From Sphingopyxis sp. 2PD (GTDB lineage: Bacteria > Pseudomonadota > Alphaproteobacteria > Sphingomonadales > Sphingomonadaceae), in contig NZ_SCMU01000001.1 of the NCBI RefSeq assembly GCF_005503695.1, positions 62,001 to 126,000 of the forward strand: 64,000 nucleotides of DNA. The letters run 5' to 3'. A model generated the notes under the pieces. The model was not told the DNA's origin. It did not search any database and saw nothing but the letters and a program-made list of their open reading frames with translations. The translations under genes were made by a program, and so were the position numbers. Shown here in pieces: positions 53,344 through 63,144 of the stretch. Each line of letters starts with the position of its first letter. Positions within the stretch are counted from its first letter, which is position 1.

Positions 53344-54303
53344 TCAGACGCGCAGGACCGCCGCGCCCCAGGTAAAGCCGCCGCCCATCGCTTCGAGCAC
53401 GACCAGGTCGCCGCGCTTAATCCGTCCGTCGCGTACCGCGAGGTCGAGTGCCAGCGGCACCGACGCTGCCGAGGTGTTGGCATGCTGGTCGACCGTCAGC
53501 ACGACGCGCTCGGGGGGCAGGCCCAGCTTTTTGGCGGTCGCATCGATGATCCGCTTGTTCGCTTGATGCGGGACAATCCAGTCGATCTGGTCGGGCGACA
53601 GCCCGACGTCGGTCATCACTTCGCCCAGCACCGACGCCAGGTTGGTCACGGCATGGCGAAACACTTCGCGGCCCTGCATGCGGACGTGGCCGACCGTGCC
53701 GGTGGTCGACGGCCCGCCATCGACATAGAGCATGTCGCAATATTTGCCCTCAGCGTGCAGCCGGGTTGCGAGAATGCCGCGGCCATCCTCGACATCCTCT
53801 GCCGACAGCACCACTGCGCCCGCTCCGTCGCCGAACAGCACGCAGGTCGTGCGATCTTCCCAGTCGAGGATGCGGCTGAAGGTTTCGCTGCCAATCACCA
53901 ACGCGTGCTTTGCCGCGCCGGTGCGCAGCATCGAGTCGGCGACCGATACCGCATAGAGGAAGCCCGAACAGACCGCGGCCACGTCAAAGGCGATGCAATC
54001 GGGCGCACCGAGCAGCGCCTGGACCTTGGTCGCGCTGGCCGGGAAGGTGTTGTCGGGGGTCGCGGTGGCGACGATGATCAGCCCGATGTCGGACGGCTCC
54101 AGCCCGGCGGCGGCCAATGCCTGTCTGGCGGCGTCGGCGCCCAGCGTCGCGGTCGTCTCGTCAGGTTCGGCGATGTGGCGGAAACGGATGCCGGTGCGCT
54201 CGACGATCCATTCGTCGCTGGTGTCGACCCGCGCCGCAAGTTCGGCGTTCGACACCCGGGTGCGCGGCAGCGCCGAACCGGTTCCGGCCAGGATCGCACG
54301 CAC
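53344..54303 (-). CDS. fabH: 3-oxoacyl-ACP synthase III
   Basis: The 319-residue condensing enzyme starts fatty acid synthesis from acetyl-CoA and malonyl-ACP. The catalytic triad is Cys112 (AAVCSGFLY), His in [10 protein letters not shown] and Asn in QHANTSAAS. It starts with GTG at 54303, two bases after the plsX stop. The plsX-fabH pairing is highly conserved. Confidence 0.97.
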   Translation of the reverse strand: MRAILAGTGSALPRTRVSNAELAARVDTSDEWIVERTGIRFRHIAEPDETTATLGADAARQALAAAGLEPSDIGLIIVATATPDNTFPASATKVQALLGAPDCIAFDVAAVCSGFLYAVSVADSMLRTGAAKHALVIGSETFSRILDWEDRTTCVLFGDGAGAVVLSAEDVEDGRGILATRLHAEGKYCDMLYVDGGPSTTGTVGHVRMQGREVFRHAVTNLASVLGEVMTDVGLSPDQIDWIVPHQANKRIIDATAKKLGLPPERVVLTVDQHANTSAASVPLALDLAVRDGRIKRGDLVVLEAMGGGFTWGAAVLRV

Positions 54304-54305
54304 GG

Positions 54306-55340
54306 TCACGCCGCGTCGCCGCTGCGGAAATTCGCCAGATCCTCGGTCACCTGCCGCGTAATGTCCTTTTCGATCAGCTCGGCGCACAGGTGAACGCAAT
54401 TTGCGACCCCTTTCGCGTCCGCGCTGCCATGGCTTTTGAGCACGACGCCGTTGAGGCCCAGGAACACCGCGCCATTATGGTTGTTGGGGTCGAGATGATG
54501 GCGCAGCAGCTCGGTCGCCGGGCGCGAGATCAGGAAACCAATCTTCGAGCGCGTCGAGCTGGTAAAGGCGCGGCGCAAGAGATCAGTGACGAAGCGCGCC
54601 GTCCCCTCGATCGTCTTCAGCGCGATATTGCCCGAAAAACCGTCGTGGACGATGACATCGACATCGCCGCGCGACAATTTGTCGCCCTCGATAAAGCCCG
54701 TAAACTCCATCGGCAGCCCTTTGGCGGCGCGCAGCAACGCCGCGGCATCGCGGATCTCGTCGGTGCCCTTCAATTCTTCGGTGCCGATGTTGAGCAGCGC
54801 GACGCGCGGGCGTTCCAGCCCCATCGCCGTGCGCGCATAGGCCGCGCCCATCACCGCAAATTGCGTGAGGTTGGTGGCGTCGCATTCGGTATTGGCGCCA
54901 AGGTCGAGCATGACCACGTCGTTGGCGCCGAGCGTCGGCAGCAGCGCCGCGAGCGCGGGCCGGTCGATCCCCGGCATCGTGCGCAGCGCGAGCTTGGCCA
55001 TCGCCATCAGCGCGCCGGTGTTGCCCGCCGACACGGCGCCGCCGGCATCGCCGCGCTTCACCGCGTCGATCGCGAGCCCCATCGAGGTGCTTTTCGCCTT
55101 GCGGATCGCCTGGCTCGGCTTGTCCTCGCCCGTCACCACGCCATCGGTGTGGATGATGTCCGACGCCGCGCGCAGATTCGGGTGGTTGTCGAGCGCCGCC
55201 TTGATCTGCACCTCGTCGCCGACGAGAATGAAGCGCAGGCCGTCGTGCTTGTGGCGCGCCATCGCAGCGCCGGCGAGCATCATGCGCACGCCGACGTCAC
55301 CGCCCATCGCATCAATCGCGATTCGCGGTGTCAGTGCCAT
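54306..55340 (-). CDS. plsX: Phosphate acyltransferase PlsX
   Basis: The 344-residue enzyme makes acyl-phosphate from acyl-ACP for phospholipid synthesis. [12 protein letters not shown] at the start, [13 protein letters not shown] and [20 protein letters not shown] are PlsX signatures. It follows rpmF by 22 bases. Confidence 0.97.
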   Translation of the reverse strand: MALTPRIAIDAMGGDVGVRMMLAGAAMARHKHDGLRFILVGDEVQIKAALDNHPNLRAASDIIHTDGVVTGEDKPSQAIRKAKSTSMGLAIDAVKRGDAGGAVSAGNTGALMAMAKLALRTMPGIDRPALAALLPTLGANDVVMLDLGANTECDATNLTQFAVMGAAYARTAMGLERPRVALLNIGTEELKGTDEIRDAAALLRAAKGLPMEFTGFIEGDKLSRGDVDVIVHDGFSGNIALKTIEGTARFVTDLLRRAFTSSTRSKIGFLISRPATELLRHHLDPNNHNGAVFLGLNGVVLKSHGSADAKGVANCVHLCAELIEKDITRQVTEDLANFRSGDAA

Positions 55341-55362
55341 GTATTCGCGCTCCGGCTAGGGG

Positions 55363-55542
55363 TCAGGCGCCGACCGACAGCACTTCGCGGCCGTTGTAGT
55401 GGCCACAGGCATTGCACAGGTTGTGCGGGCGCTTCAGCTCGCCGCAGTTCGGGCATTCCTGAAAGGCTTCGACCTTCAGGCTGTCGTGGCTGCGACGCAT
55501 GCCGCGCTTCGAGGGCGAGGTTTTTCGCTTGGGAACGGCCAT
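55363..55542 (-). CDS. rpmF: 50S ribosomal protein L32
   Basis: The 59-residue basic protein reads [20 protein letters not shown] at the start and has a zinc ribbon (CPNCG and CNACG), as in the zinc form of L32. It precedes plsX as in most bacteria. Confidence 0.97.
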   Translation of the reverse strand: MAVPKRKTSPSKRGMRRSHDSLKVEAFQECPNCGELKRPHNLCNACGHYNGREVLSVGA

Positions 55543-55867
55543 GATATTTCCTGCATTCTCAATAGTGTGTCACGAATCGGCTACCCGGATTTGTCATCGC
55601 CGTTGCCGGAAATGACTGGCCCGCCCGCCGTGCGATACTTTGTCCCGGTCCGATAGTGACAGGGAAATCGTCCGCCGAAGGGTGCCTCAACGCCAGAAGG
55701 TGTCGGGTGCCGGATCGGGCGGGGCTATAGCGTTTTTGCCCGCAAAGGCAACCCCCGCGCATGACAATCGACGGACGAATGTGACGCTCTTGCCGATCCG
55801 TTGGTGCGATGCCACACACTCGGTCAGCGTCCGGCGACAACAGCTGCGGACGAATGGGGGGACGCAT
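55543..55867. other. 325-base divergent intergenic region
   Basis: It separates rpmF (minus) from the MAPEG gene (plus) and should hold both promoters. A minus-strand promoter candidate is listed at 55724-55751. I see no gene. Confidence 0.5.
55724..55751 (-). promoter_or_regulatory. Candidate promoter of rpmF-plsX-fabH
   Basis: On the minus strand TTGCCT (55751-55746) and TATAGC (55729-55724) are 16 bases apart, about 180 bases upstream of rpmF. Confidence 0.35.
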
Positions 55868-56308
55868 ATGATAATCTTGCCAATCAGCCTGACGATTGCC
55901 GCAGGCGCGGCGCTGCTCAACCTGTGGCTGTCGATCCGCGTCGGCCGCGTGCGGACCAAGGAGAAGGTCTTCATCGGCGACGGCGGCAGCGAAATGGTGA
56001 CCCGCCGCATGCGCGCGCACAGCAATTTTGTCGAAAACACCGCCTTTGTGCTGATCCTGCTCGCGCTCGTCGAACTCGGCCTCGGCTCGTCGATGTGGCT
56101 GTGGGGCGTCGGCGCGCTGTACCTCGTCGGGCGTATCCTGCACGCGATCGGCATGGACGGCATGATGTGGGGCCGCATGGTTGGCACAATCATCACCATG
56201 CTGACCCAGCTAGGCTTGGCGCTCGGCGCGCTGTGGATCGTATATATGACGCCGACCAGCATCACGACGACCGAGATTGAGGAAACGATGGTGGTGGCGC
56301 CGAAGTAA
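55868..56308 (+). CDS. MAPEG-family membrane protein
   Basis: The 146-residue protein has four membrane helices and the MAPEG signature RMRAHSNFVENTAFVLILLALVE. The family includes microsomal glutathione transferases; bacterial members are mostly uncharacterised. ATG at 55868 is the first with a plausible ribosome site (GGGGGGA seven bases before). It converges with the metallo-hydrolase gene. Confidence 0.88.
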   Translation: MIILPISLTIAAGAALLNLWLSIRVGRVRTKEKVFIGDGGSEMVTRRMRAHSNFVENTAFVLILLALVELGLGSSMWLWGVGALYLVGRILHAIGMDGMMWGRMVGTIITMLTQLGLALGALWIVYMTPTSITTTEIEETMVVAPK

Positions 56309-56310
56309 AC

Positions 56311-56430
56311 CTCTCCCTTCCCGCTCGCGGGAGGGGCAGCGAGACTTGCGAGCTTGCTCGCTAGTCGCAGCGGGGTGGGCATAGCGAGGTCGCTGCCCAA
56401 CCCCAGCCTCTCCCGCAAGCGGGAGGGGAG
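56311..56430. repeat. Palindromic element between convergent genes
   Basis: Hairpins of the type CCCGC/GCGGGAGGGG lie at both ends (about 56314-56336 and 56407-56428), with inner inverted segments GCAGCG near 56337 and CGCTGC near 56391. It fills the gap between MAPEG and the metallo-hydrolase. Confidence 0.65.
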
Positions 56431-56432
56431 AA

Positions 56433-57101
56433 TTAGGCCGTCCCCAACACCATATCGCCGACAAACGGGTTGGTCCGCCGCTCATGCGCAAAATTGCTGT
56501 GCGCGCCATGCCCCGGCAGGAAGGTCGTGTCGCCGCCGAGCGGCCACAGCTTTTGCGTGATCGAATCGAGCAATTGCTGGTGATTGCCGCGCGGAAAGTC
56601 GGTGCGCCCGATCGATCCCTGAAAAATCACGTCGCCGACGATCGCCAGCTTCGACGGCGCATGATGGAACACGACATGGCCCGGCGTATGGCCTGGGCAG
56701 TGGATAACGTCGATCGTCAGATTGCCAACCGTCACCGTGTCACCATCGACCAGCCAGCGATCGGGTTCGAAGGTTTCGCCGATCATGCCGAACCGCGCGC
56801 CATCCTCGGCGAATTGCGCGATCCAGAAGCGGTCATCCTCGTGCGGCCCCTCGATCGGCACGCCCAGTTCCTTCGCCAGCATCCCGGCCTGGCCGCAATG
56901 ATCCATATGGCCGTGGGTCACGAGGATCTTCTCGACCTCGACCCCCGTCTGCCGCACCGCGTCCTTCAGCTTGGGCAGGTCGCCGCCCGGATCGACAAAG
57001 GCCGCCTTGTTGGTTTCGGTGCACCAAAGCAGGGTGCAGTTCTGCTGGAAAGCGGTGACCGGCACGATCGCCGCGCGCATCGGAGGTTGGGGAGCGTTCA
57101 T
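56433..57101 (-). CDS. MBL-fold metallo-hydrolase, glyoxalase II-like
   Basis: The 222-residue protein has the metallo-beta-lactamase motif THGHMDHCG, later His in CPGHTPGH and Asp in VGDVIFQGSIGRTD. The last phrase is typical of the YcbL/glyoxalase II-like group that hydrolyses small thioesters. It probably acts in the cytoplasm. Confidence 0.92.
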   Translation of the reverse strand: MNAPQPPMRAAIVPVTAFQQNCTLLWCTETNKAAFVDPGGDLPKLKDAVRQTGVEVEKILVTHGHMDHCGQAGMLAKELGVPIEGPHEDDRFWIAQFAEDGARFGMIGETFEPDRWLVDGDTVTVGNLTIDVIHCPGHTPGHVVFHHAPSKLAIVGDVIFQGSIGRTDFPRGNHQQLLDSITQKLWPLGGDTTFLPGHGAHSNFAHERRTNPFVGDMVLGTA

Positions 57102-57185
57102 GCCGGTGATGTGGGGAAAAGCGGTGCAAATGGCAAGCCACCGCCGATTTGACCCGCCGAGCGAGGCCTCCTATTCTTCCGGGCC

Positions 57186-57491
57186 ATGACCGACGCCTTT
57201 CTTCACGGCACCGTGCATGTCGCGGGCAACGATATGCAGGCGGCCCTGACGTCGGATGCCGCGGCGCTGGCGCTGTGGCAAAGCCTGACCCCGCTCGGCC
57301 GCAACGAGTTTATCTGCTGGGTCGACGACGCCAAACAGGCCAAGACGCGGACACGCCGGATCGAGCGGACGATCGAGGAGTTGCACGAGGGCAAGAAGCG
57401 GCCATGCTGCTGGGCCGGGTGCATCCACCGCACCGACAAAGCGCCAAGCCGATGGCAACAGGCGGTTTTGATCGACAAGAAGGCAAAATAG
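57186..57491 (+). CDS. YdeI/OmpD-associated-family protein
   Basis: The 101-residue protein matches the short C-terminal YdeI/OmpD-associated domain: WQSLTPLGRNEFICWVDDAKQAKTR as a family phrase, followed by RRIERTIEELHEGKKRP. The family is linked to bacteriocin protection, but its biochemical role is unknown. Confidence 0.85.
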   Translation: MTDAFLHGTVHVAGNDMQAALTSDAAALALWQSLTPLGRNEFICWVDDAKQAKTRTRRIERTIEELHEGKKRPCCWAGCIHRTDKAPSRWQQAVLIDKKAK

Positions 57492-57500
57492 CGCGGCGCC

Positions 57501-58061
57501 TCAGCGCAGCGTCATCGTGTCGCCTTCGACATTCACCGCATCGAGCTGCGACAGATAGCTTTGGCCGAGCAGCGACACGCCCATGTCGGTGTCGATCACC
57601 GCTGCCTGCACCTGCCGCACTTCCAGTCCGTCGACCTCGACGCTGTCGAGCATCACGGTGCGCATCGGAACCTCGCCGCCCGCGGTGCGCGCCATGCCGC
57701 CGATCGGCAGCCGATCGACATCGATCCCGATTGCTTCGGCATCGCGGCGGGTGAGCGCGATGATCGAAGCGCCGCTGTCGACCATCATCCGGATATTGGT
57801 GCCGTCGATATTGGTGTCGGCGTAAAAATGCGAATCGCCCGATCGGCCGAGCCGGACTTCGCCCCCCGACGAACGCGGCTTGCTGGTCGACGAATCCCAG
57901 CCGCCGCTGCGGCTGCGCTGGGTCGTCCAGTTGCTGTTGTCATCGGCATCGGCATCGGCAGCCGCGCGGGCATCGCTGCCGGGCGCGCGGATGGCGACCC
58001 CGGCGATGCCGATCGAAACCGCTGCGATGACCGCGGTCAAACCAAGGAAGCGCCCGAACAT
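57501..58061 (-). CDS. Retropepsin-like aspartic protease, membrane-anchored
   Basis: The 186-residue protein has an N-terminal membrane helix or signal (FLGLTAVIAAVSIGIAGVAI), an Asp/Ser-rich linker and a single aspartyl protease domain (clan AA) with VDSGASIIALT as the active site. Such proteins act as dimers. The TIGR02281-type family is widespread in alphaproteobacteria. ATG at 58061. Confidence 0.88.
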   Translation of the reverse strand: MFGRFLGLTAVIAAVSIGIAGVAIRAPGSDARAAADADADDNSNWTTQRSRSGGWDSSTSKPRSSGGEVRLGRSGDSHFYADTNIDGTNIRMMVDSGASIIALTRRDAEAIGIDVDRLPIGGMARTAGGEVPMRTVMLDSVEVDGLEVRQVQAAVIDTDMGVSLLGQSYLSQLDAVNVEGDTMTLR

Positions 58062-58096
58062 GGCGCGGCTTGTCGCAAATTTGGGTTGGAGAATGG

Positions 58097-58687
58097 TTAA
58101 GCGAGCTGCTGTTCGATGAAGGCGCGCCACGTCGGCTTTTCGCCGCGAATGCTATACGCGATCCGCGCGCAAGCATAGGGGCGGCCCGTCCGATTGTCGG
58201 CCTCTGCCGTGGTTTTCGGCCAGACCGCCGCGCCATCGCGCGCTGTCGACCAGCAGACCAGCGCTTCGGCCTCTTGGCCCGCCTCGATCGCCGCGCGTTC
58301 ATCGGCGTTCAACGACGACGGCGCGCTCCAGCCCAGAATCACGCGCGCCGGGCCGGTCGTTGCAAACAGGGCATCCCGAAAAGGACTTCCCGCGTCGCCG
58401 AGCAGCGCCGCCACCCGCGCCCGATCGGTTGCGGCCAGCCATTTGCCGCCCAGCAGCGGCGCCCAGCGCGCCTCGTCGCCCGAACGCAGCGCCACCGCCA
58501 GCTCGTCGGCCGCCGCCGCGAAGCGCGCCGTCCACGCGGAATCGGCGGCCAGCGGAACGAGACGCGCCAGCGGTACAGGCGCGTCATATTGGGCCGTCAA
58601 CAATGGCGCAGGCGCGCCGGTCTCGGTTGCAAATGTCGGCGTAGCGAAAGCGGCGACCAGCGCCGACGAGATCAGGAAAGCGCGCAT
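58097..58687 (-). CDS. Exported protein of unknown function
   Basis: The 196-residue protein has a signal peptide (MRAFLISSALVAAFATPTFA) and a mature part rich in Ala, Trp and Arg with two Cys (ALVCWST and PYACARI) that may form a disulfide. I do not recognise a family. It overlaps nothing and lies between ygfZ and the retropepsin on the same strand. Confidence 0.7.
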   Translation of the reverse strand: MRAFLISSALVAAFATPTFATETGAPAPLLTAQYDAPVPLARLVPLAADSAWTARFAAAADELAVALRSGDEARWAPLLGGKWLAATDRARVAALLGDAGSPFRDALFATTGPARVILGWSAPSSLNADERAAIEAGQEAEALVCWSTARDGAAVWPKTTAEADNRTGRPYACARIAYSIRGEKPTWRAFIEQQLA

Positions 58688-58718
58688 GAGCGCACCATAG
58701 CAGAGATCGTTCCGGCTG

Positions 58719-59447
58719 TCAGGCGCCCGACGGCACCAGTGCACCGCGCATCCAGGGCGAGGCTACGGCGGGGTCGATGCTCTCGATCCGGCGATGCTCG
58801 ACCGACCAGCCGAGATCGGGATAGCCGATCACCTGCCGTTTTTCATCGGCTTCGGCGATCGGCACCACCACCAGCCGCCGGTTGATCTTTTGGCGCCAGT
58901 TCATCCGCGCGGTATTCTCCTGTCCGACGTAGCAGCCCTTGGAGAAACTGACGCCGTTCAATTCGGCGGCGTTGCATTCGAGCCACAGCCTCGTCCCGTC
59001 GCCCAGCTCGGCGCGCCCTTCGGTGACGCCCAGCGCCAGCCGGTGCGCGCGCCATGCCTCGTCCGCGCCCGCATCGCCATCGGCGGGCGCCAGCCAGCGC
59101 CGGCCCAGCTCGGGCAGCCGTGGATCGACGACGCCGGCATCGCCCTCGACGGACCAATGGACGCAGAGGTTGGGTTCGTGCTCGATCATGATCGCACGGC
59201 GCAGGCGATAGAGCGTCAGCCGCTTCGCCAGATCGCCCGCCGCATCGCGCTCGCAATCGATCAAGATGTCGTCACCATGCCCCCAGATCAGGAAATCAAA
59301 CAGCGCCTTGCCCTGCGCCGACAGCAGCGCCGCCCAGACCGGCAAATCGCCCGACGTGTCGTTGGTGACCAAACCCTGCAGGAATCCGCGGACATCGTCC
59401 CCTGACAGACGGATCAGGGCACGGTTGATGAGGGTGGTATTGGCCAT
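58719..59447 (-). CDS. ygfZ: Folate-binding YgfZ/GcvT-like protein
   Basis: The 242-residue protein has the YgfZ signature [13 protein letters not shown] and the GcvT-like fold ([21 protein letters not shown]). YgfZ supports repair or assembly of iron-sulfur proteins using tetrahydrofolate. It is divergent from pyrC, with 60 bases between the two starts. Confidence 0.93.
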   Translation of the reverse strand: MANTTLINRALIRLSGDDVRGFLQGLVTNDTSGDLPVWAALLSAQGKALFDFLIWGHGDDILIDCERDAAGDLAKRLTLYRLRRAIMIEHEPNLCVHWSVEGDAGVVDPRLPELGRRWLAPADGDAGADEAWRAHRLALGVTEGRAELGDGTRLWLECNAAELNGVSFSKGCYVGQENTARMNWRQKINRRLVVVPIAEADEKRQVIGYPDLGWSVEHRRIESIDPAVASPWMRGALVPSGA

Positions 59448-59507
59448 GGCGATAATCTAGGGACGCCGCAGCCAAAACCAAGCGCCCATTTTACCCGCGA
59501 GAGCCGT

Positions 59508-60530
59508 ATGACCGACCGCCTGACCATCCGCCGCCCCGACGACTGGCACGTTCACCTGCGCGACGGCGCGATGCTGACCCATGTCGCGCGCTACACCGCG
59601 CGCCAGTTCGCCCGCGCGATCGTCATGCCCAATCTGTCGCCGCCGGTGACCACTGCCGAGGAAGGCCGCGCCTATCGCGACCGGATCAACGCCGCGGTCC
59701 CCGCCGATCTCGACTTTACCCCGCTGATCGTCGCCTATCTGACCGACGCCACCGACGCCGACGAAATTGCGCGCGGCCACGCTGAAGGCGTGTTTACCGC
59801 CGCCAAGCTCTACCCCGCGCACGCCACCACCGGCAGCGCGCATGGCGTCACCGACGTCGCCAACATCATGGGCGTGCTCGAGCGAATGCAGGCGATCGGC
59901 ATGCCGCTCCTGATCCACGGCGAAGTCACCGACCATGACGTCGATATCTTCGACCGCGAGGCGGTGTTCATCGAGCGCACACTGGAACCACTCGTCCGCG
60001 CCCTCCCCGACCTCAAGATCGTCTTCGAACATATCACGACGGCCGAGGCGGCGCAGTTCGTCGCGGGCGCCCCCGCCAACGTCGCGGCAACGATCACCCC
60101 GCAGCACCTCCACATCAACCGCAACGCGATGCTGGTCGGCGGCATCCGCCCGCACGCCTATTGCCTGCCCGTCGCCAAGCGCGAGCATCACCGCCTCGCG
60201 GTGCGCGCCGCCGCGACCTCGGGCTCGCCCAAATTCTTCCTCGGCACCGACAGCGCGCCGCACGCGGTGCATACCAAGGAAGCGTCGTGCGGCTGCGCGG
60301 GGATCTTCAATGCGCCCTATGCGCTCGAAAGCTATATCGCGGCCTTCGACGAGGATGGCGCGCTCGACAGGTTCGAGGGGTTCGCCAGCGAACATGGGCC
60401 ACGCTTTTACGGCCTGCCGCTCAATGAAGGCACGGTGACCTTGGAGCGCGCCGCGGTCGTCGTTCCCGACCGGATCGGCGAAGTGGTGCCCTTCCACGCC
60501 GGTGAGACGCTGGGGTGGCGACTGGTCTAA
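59508..60530 (+). CDS. pyrC: Dihydroorotase (class II)
   Basis: The 340-residue enzyme forms dihydroorotate in pyrimidine synthesis. Metal ligands are in [10 protein letters not shown], the carboxylated Lys in [12 protein letters not shown], and the remaining His/Asp in LIHGEV, FEHIT and GTDSAPH. Length is normal for the E. coli PyrC type. It converges with rarD across a palindromic element. Confidence 0.96.
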   Translation: MTDRLTIRRPDDWHVHLRDGAMLTHVARYTARQFARAIVMPNLSPPVTTAEEGRAYRDRINAAVPADLDFTPLIVAYLTDATDADEIARGHAEGVFTAAKLYPAHATTGSAHGVTDVANIMGVLERMQAIGMPLLIHGEVTDHDVDIFDREAVFIERTLEPLVRALPDLKIVFEHITTAEAAQFVAGAPANVAATITPQHLHINRNAMLVGGIRPHAYCLPVAKREHHRLAVRAAATSGSPKFFLGTDSAPHAVHTKEASCGCAGIFNAPYALESYIAAFDEDGALDRFEGFASEHGPRFYGLPLNEGTVTLERAAVVVPDRIGEVVPFHAGETLGWRLV

Positions 60531-60532
60531 CG

Positions 60533-60668
60533 ATCCTCCCTGTGGCGAAGCCATGGGCAGGTGGCAGCGCGAAGCGCTGACGGAGGGGCTTTGGCGCTAC
60601 CGTGGCGGCCCCTCCACCATTCGCTTCGCGAACGGTCCCCCTCCCCATGGCTTCGCCACAGGGAGGAT
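60533..60668. repeat. 136-bp palindromic element, copy 2
   Basis: It aligns over its full length with 31164-31299. The outer arms are nearly perfect: ATCCTCCCTGTGGCGAAGCC at the left and its complement GGCTTCGCCACAGGGAGGAT at the right. This copy lies between the convergent pyrC and rarD genes. Confidence 0.9.
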
Positions 60669-60673
60669 CAAAC

Positions 60674-61591
60674 TCAGGCCACCGTCACCATCCGTTCCGC
60701 GCGCATCTTGCGCCACATATCAAAACTGAACACCGCGATACTGAGCCAGATCAGCAGAAAGCAAAACAGCTGCGCGGGCTTCAGCGGTTCATCGAACACG
60801 AACAGCCCAAGCAAAAAGGCGATGCTCGGCGCCAGATATTGGACGAACCCTAGCGCCGCATAACTCATCCGCCGCGCCGCGGTCGCGAACAACAGCAGGG
60901 GTATCGCGGTGACGACGCCCGCCGCCGCGAGCAGCCAGCTGATCTTGGCGCTCGCCCCAAAGCCAAGCCCGTCGCCGATCCAGAGATAATAAACCGCCGC
61001 CGCCAGCGACACGGGCAGCAACAAGGTCGTCTCGATCGCCAGCCCCGGGAGCGAACCCACCGGCACCACCTTGCGGATCAGCCCATAGGTTCCGAAGCTC
61101 AGCGCCAGCGTCAGGCTGATCCACAGCGTGTCGAGTGCCCCGGCGAGCAAGATCGCAACGCCTATCGCCGCGATCACCACGGCAACCGCCTGTAGCCGCG
61201 ACAATCGCTCACCCAGGAAGATCATGCCGAGCAGCACATTGACCAGCGGGTTGAGATAATAGCCAAGGCTGGCCGCGAGCACATGGTCGGTAAACACCGC
61301 ATGGATGTAAACGAGCCAGTTGAGCGCGATCAGCAGCGAACTCGCGAGCAGCAGGCGCAGCACACGCCAATCTTTCAGCGCCGCCAGATATTCGCCGATC
61401 TGGCGACGAAACGCCATGATCACGAAACACAGCGGCAAGGACCAGATGATCCGCTGCGCCAGCACCTCGACCGGCGGCACCGCCTCCAGCAGCTTGAAGA
61501 ACAGCGGAACAAAGCCCCAGATCGCATAGGCGCCCAGCGCATAGGGCAGACCGCGCTGCTCGCGCGCCGCGGGGACGGTCGGCTGAACCAT
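60674..61591 (-). CDS. rarD: EamA-family transporter RarD
   Basis: The 305-residue protein has ten membrane helices and the RarD phrases GLPYALGAYAIWGFVPLFFK and ALNWLVYIHAV. RarD belongs to the drug/metabolite transporters; its substrate is unknown, though chloramphenicol resistance has been linked to the family. ATG at 61591; a TTG at 61597 is less likely. Confidence 0.93.
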   Translation of the reverse strand: MVQPTVPAAREQRGLPYALGAYAIWGFVPLFFKLLEAVPPVEVLAQRIIWSLPLCFVIMAFRRQIGEYLAALKDWRVLRLLLASSLLIALNWLVYIHAVFTDHVLAASLGYYLNPLVNVLLGMIFLGERLSRLQAVAVVIAAIGVAILLAGALDTLWISLTLALSFGTYGLIRKVVPVGSLPGLAIETTLLLPVSLAAAVYYLWIGDGLGFGASAKISWLLAAAGVVTAIPLLLFATAARRMSYAALGFVQYLAPSIAFLLGLFVFDEPLKPAQLFCFLLIWLSIAVFSFDMWRKMRAERMVTVA

Positions 61592-61620
61592 GGACAAAAA
61601 ACCTGCCTTTCGGCCGAAAT

Positions 61621-61842
61621 TCAGATTATGCCGCCGCCCAGCATCAGGCGGACTACGCCGATGACGATCACGACGATGTTCAGATTGCGACCGCTGGTGC
61701 TGCTAGACATGGCGCCGAGCGCGAGCCCGACAACGGCAAAAGGAACGATGACCCAATTTGCCCACCCCAACAGCGGAATGAAGGCGAAAACAGCCAGAAC
61801 CAGAGCGATGGCGCCGATGACGAGCGAGGCAATATTGAGCAT
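61621..61842 (-). CDS. Small two-helix membrane protein
   Basis: The 73-residue protein has two to three hydrophobic segments (IASLVIGAIALVLAVFAFIPLLG, WVIVPFAVVGLALGAM, IVVIVIGVVRLMLGGGI). I do not recognise a named family. It lies just upstream of rarD on the same strand. Confidence 0.75.
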   Translation of the reverse strand: MLNIASLVIGAIALVLAVFAFIPLLGWANWVIVPFAVVGLALGAMSSSTSGRNLNIVVIVIGVVRLMLGGGII

Positions 61843-62023
61843 TTCGGGACTGTCGCATGCCGCCGCGCAACCAGCAAGTCCCTTTCGGTTCGTCGATGAT
61901 AGCGCTCACTTCATCTTGTTGCCCCGCGTTCATGCAACGCGATTAGGGCGTGGGTCGTTTTCTCCTCGAAGCGCCCAAAGCCGTCCAGCGGCACAAGGCG
62001 CGACGCCAGGAAAGGATTATAAG

Positions 62024-62413
62024 ATGCGTAACTTCAACAAAGGCCTGATGGGCGCCATCGCCGCTGCCAGCGTTGCCCTGACCGCTCCGGCCTATGCCGG
62101 GATGACGGCCCCCGCAAAGGCGCCAGGCTTTCATGAACTCGATCAGTCGAGCAGCTTTCACAAGCGTAAAAAGCGTCATTACCATGACCAGCGCGTCCAT
62201 GCGAACACCCGCGTCTGGCGCGGTGACGATGGTCGTTATCGCTGCAAGCGCGACAATGGCACCACGGGCCTGTTGATCGGTGGCGCCGTCGGCGGCCTCG
62301 CCGGTAATGAAATCGCCGGTCGCGGCGACAAGCTGCTCGGTACGGTGATTGGCGCCGCGGGCGGCGCGCTGATCGGCCGCGAGATCGACCGCGACAAATA
62401 TCGCTGCCGCTAA
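62024..62413 (+). CDS. Glycine-zipper 2TM surface-antigen-like protein
   Basis: The 129-residue protein has a signal peptide (ending APAYA), a His/Lys-rich segment (FHKRKKRHYHDQRVHA), a region with two Cys and a C-terminal glycine zipper (GLLIGGAVGGLAGNEIAG and GTVIGAAGGALIGREI). This is the 17-kDa surface antigen/SlyB-like group. It is thought to sit in the envelope. GGAAAGGA precedes the ATG. Confidence 0.88.
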   Translation: MRNFNKGLMGAIAAASVALTAPAYAGMTAPAKAPGFHELDQSSSFHKRKKRHYHDQRVHANTRVWRGDDGRYRCKRDNGTTGLLIGGAVGGLAGNEIAGRGDKLLGTVIGAAGGALIGREIDRDKYRCR

Positions 62414-62562
62414 GCGATAGAGACCCCGTTACGGGTGTGGGTCCGAGACCCCTCCGCCCGCACACGTGATGGAGAGGGCGTCGACCTGGTCGTCGGCGCC
62501 CTCAACATCGTGTCTGGCCTTCAGCCGGCGCTTGTCCCGCCGAGCGACTTGGCCCACAAGCA

Positions 62563-62584
62563 CTCTCCCTGATCAACGGGAGAG
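62563..62584 (+). promoter_or_regulatory. Hairpin covering the ribosome site of the GNAT gene
   Basis: CTCTCCC (62563-62569) is complementary to GGGAGAG (62578-62584), which is part of the ribosome binding site of the gene at 62593. When folded, the hairpin would hide that site. Confidence 0.4.
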
Positions 62585-62592
62585 GATCTACC

Positions 62593-63144
62593 ATGCTCAA
62601 CGGCCCGCTGCTCGTTACCGAGCGCCTCATCCTGCGACCGCCCGCCGCCGAGGATTTCGACGCGTTCGCCGAAATGTGCGCCGAGCCCGAAACCATGAAA
62701 TTCATCGGTGGCACCTGCCCCCGCGCCGCGGCCTGGCGCCAGTGGTGCACGCTCGCCGGCGCATGGCATATTCGCGGTTTCTCGATGTTTTCGGTGATCG
62801 AACGCGCCAGCGGCGAATGGGTCGGACGGCTGGGGCCATGGGAGCCCGACGGCTGGCCCGCGCCCGAGATCGGTTATGGCGTGCGCGCCAAATTTGCCGG
62901 CAAAGGCTACGCATTCGAAGGATCGGTCGCCGCGTGCGATTTTGCCGTCGAATTTCTGAAATGGCCCGAACTGATGCACAGCATCGACCCCGCCAACACG
63001 CGGTCGCAGGCGCTCGCTGCACGGCTGGGCGCGACCAACAGCGGCCCGACCCGACTGCCCGCGCCGTTCGAGGATGCACCGGTGGACGCCTGGACGCAAA
63101 GCGCCGATGCCTGGCGGATCAAGCGCAAGGAGTTCCTGCCATGA
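62593..63144 (+). CDS. GNAT-family acetyltransferase (RimJ/RimL-like)
   Basis: The 183-residue protein has the GNAT fold of the RimJ/RimL type: TERLILRPPAAEDFDAF, then the acetyl-CoA-binding motif in GYGVRAKFAGKGYAFEG and ANTRSQALAARLGA. Targets may be ribosomal protein N-termini, small molecules or antibiotics. It overlaps the DUF1330 gene by four bases (ATGA). Confidence 0.9.
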   Translation: MLNGPLLVTERLILRPPAAEDFDAFAEMCAEPETMKFIGGTCPRAAAWRQWCTLAGAWHIRGFSMFSVIERASGEWVGRLGPWEPDGWPAPEIGYGVRAKFAGKGYAFEGSVAACDFAVEFLKWPELMHSIDPANTRSQALAARLGATNSGPTRLPAPFEDAPVDAWTQSADAWRIKRKEFLP

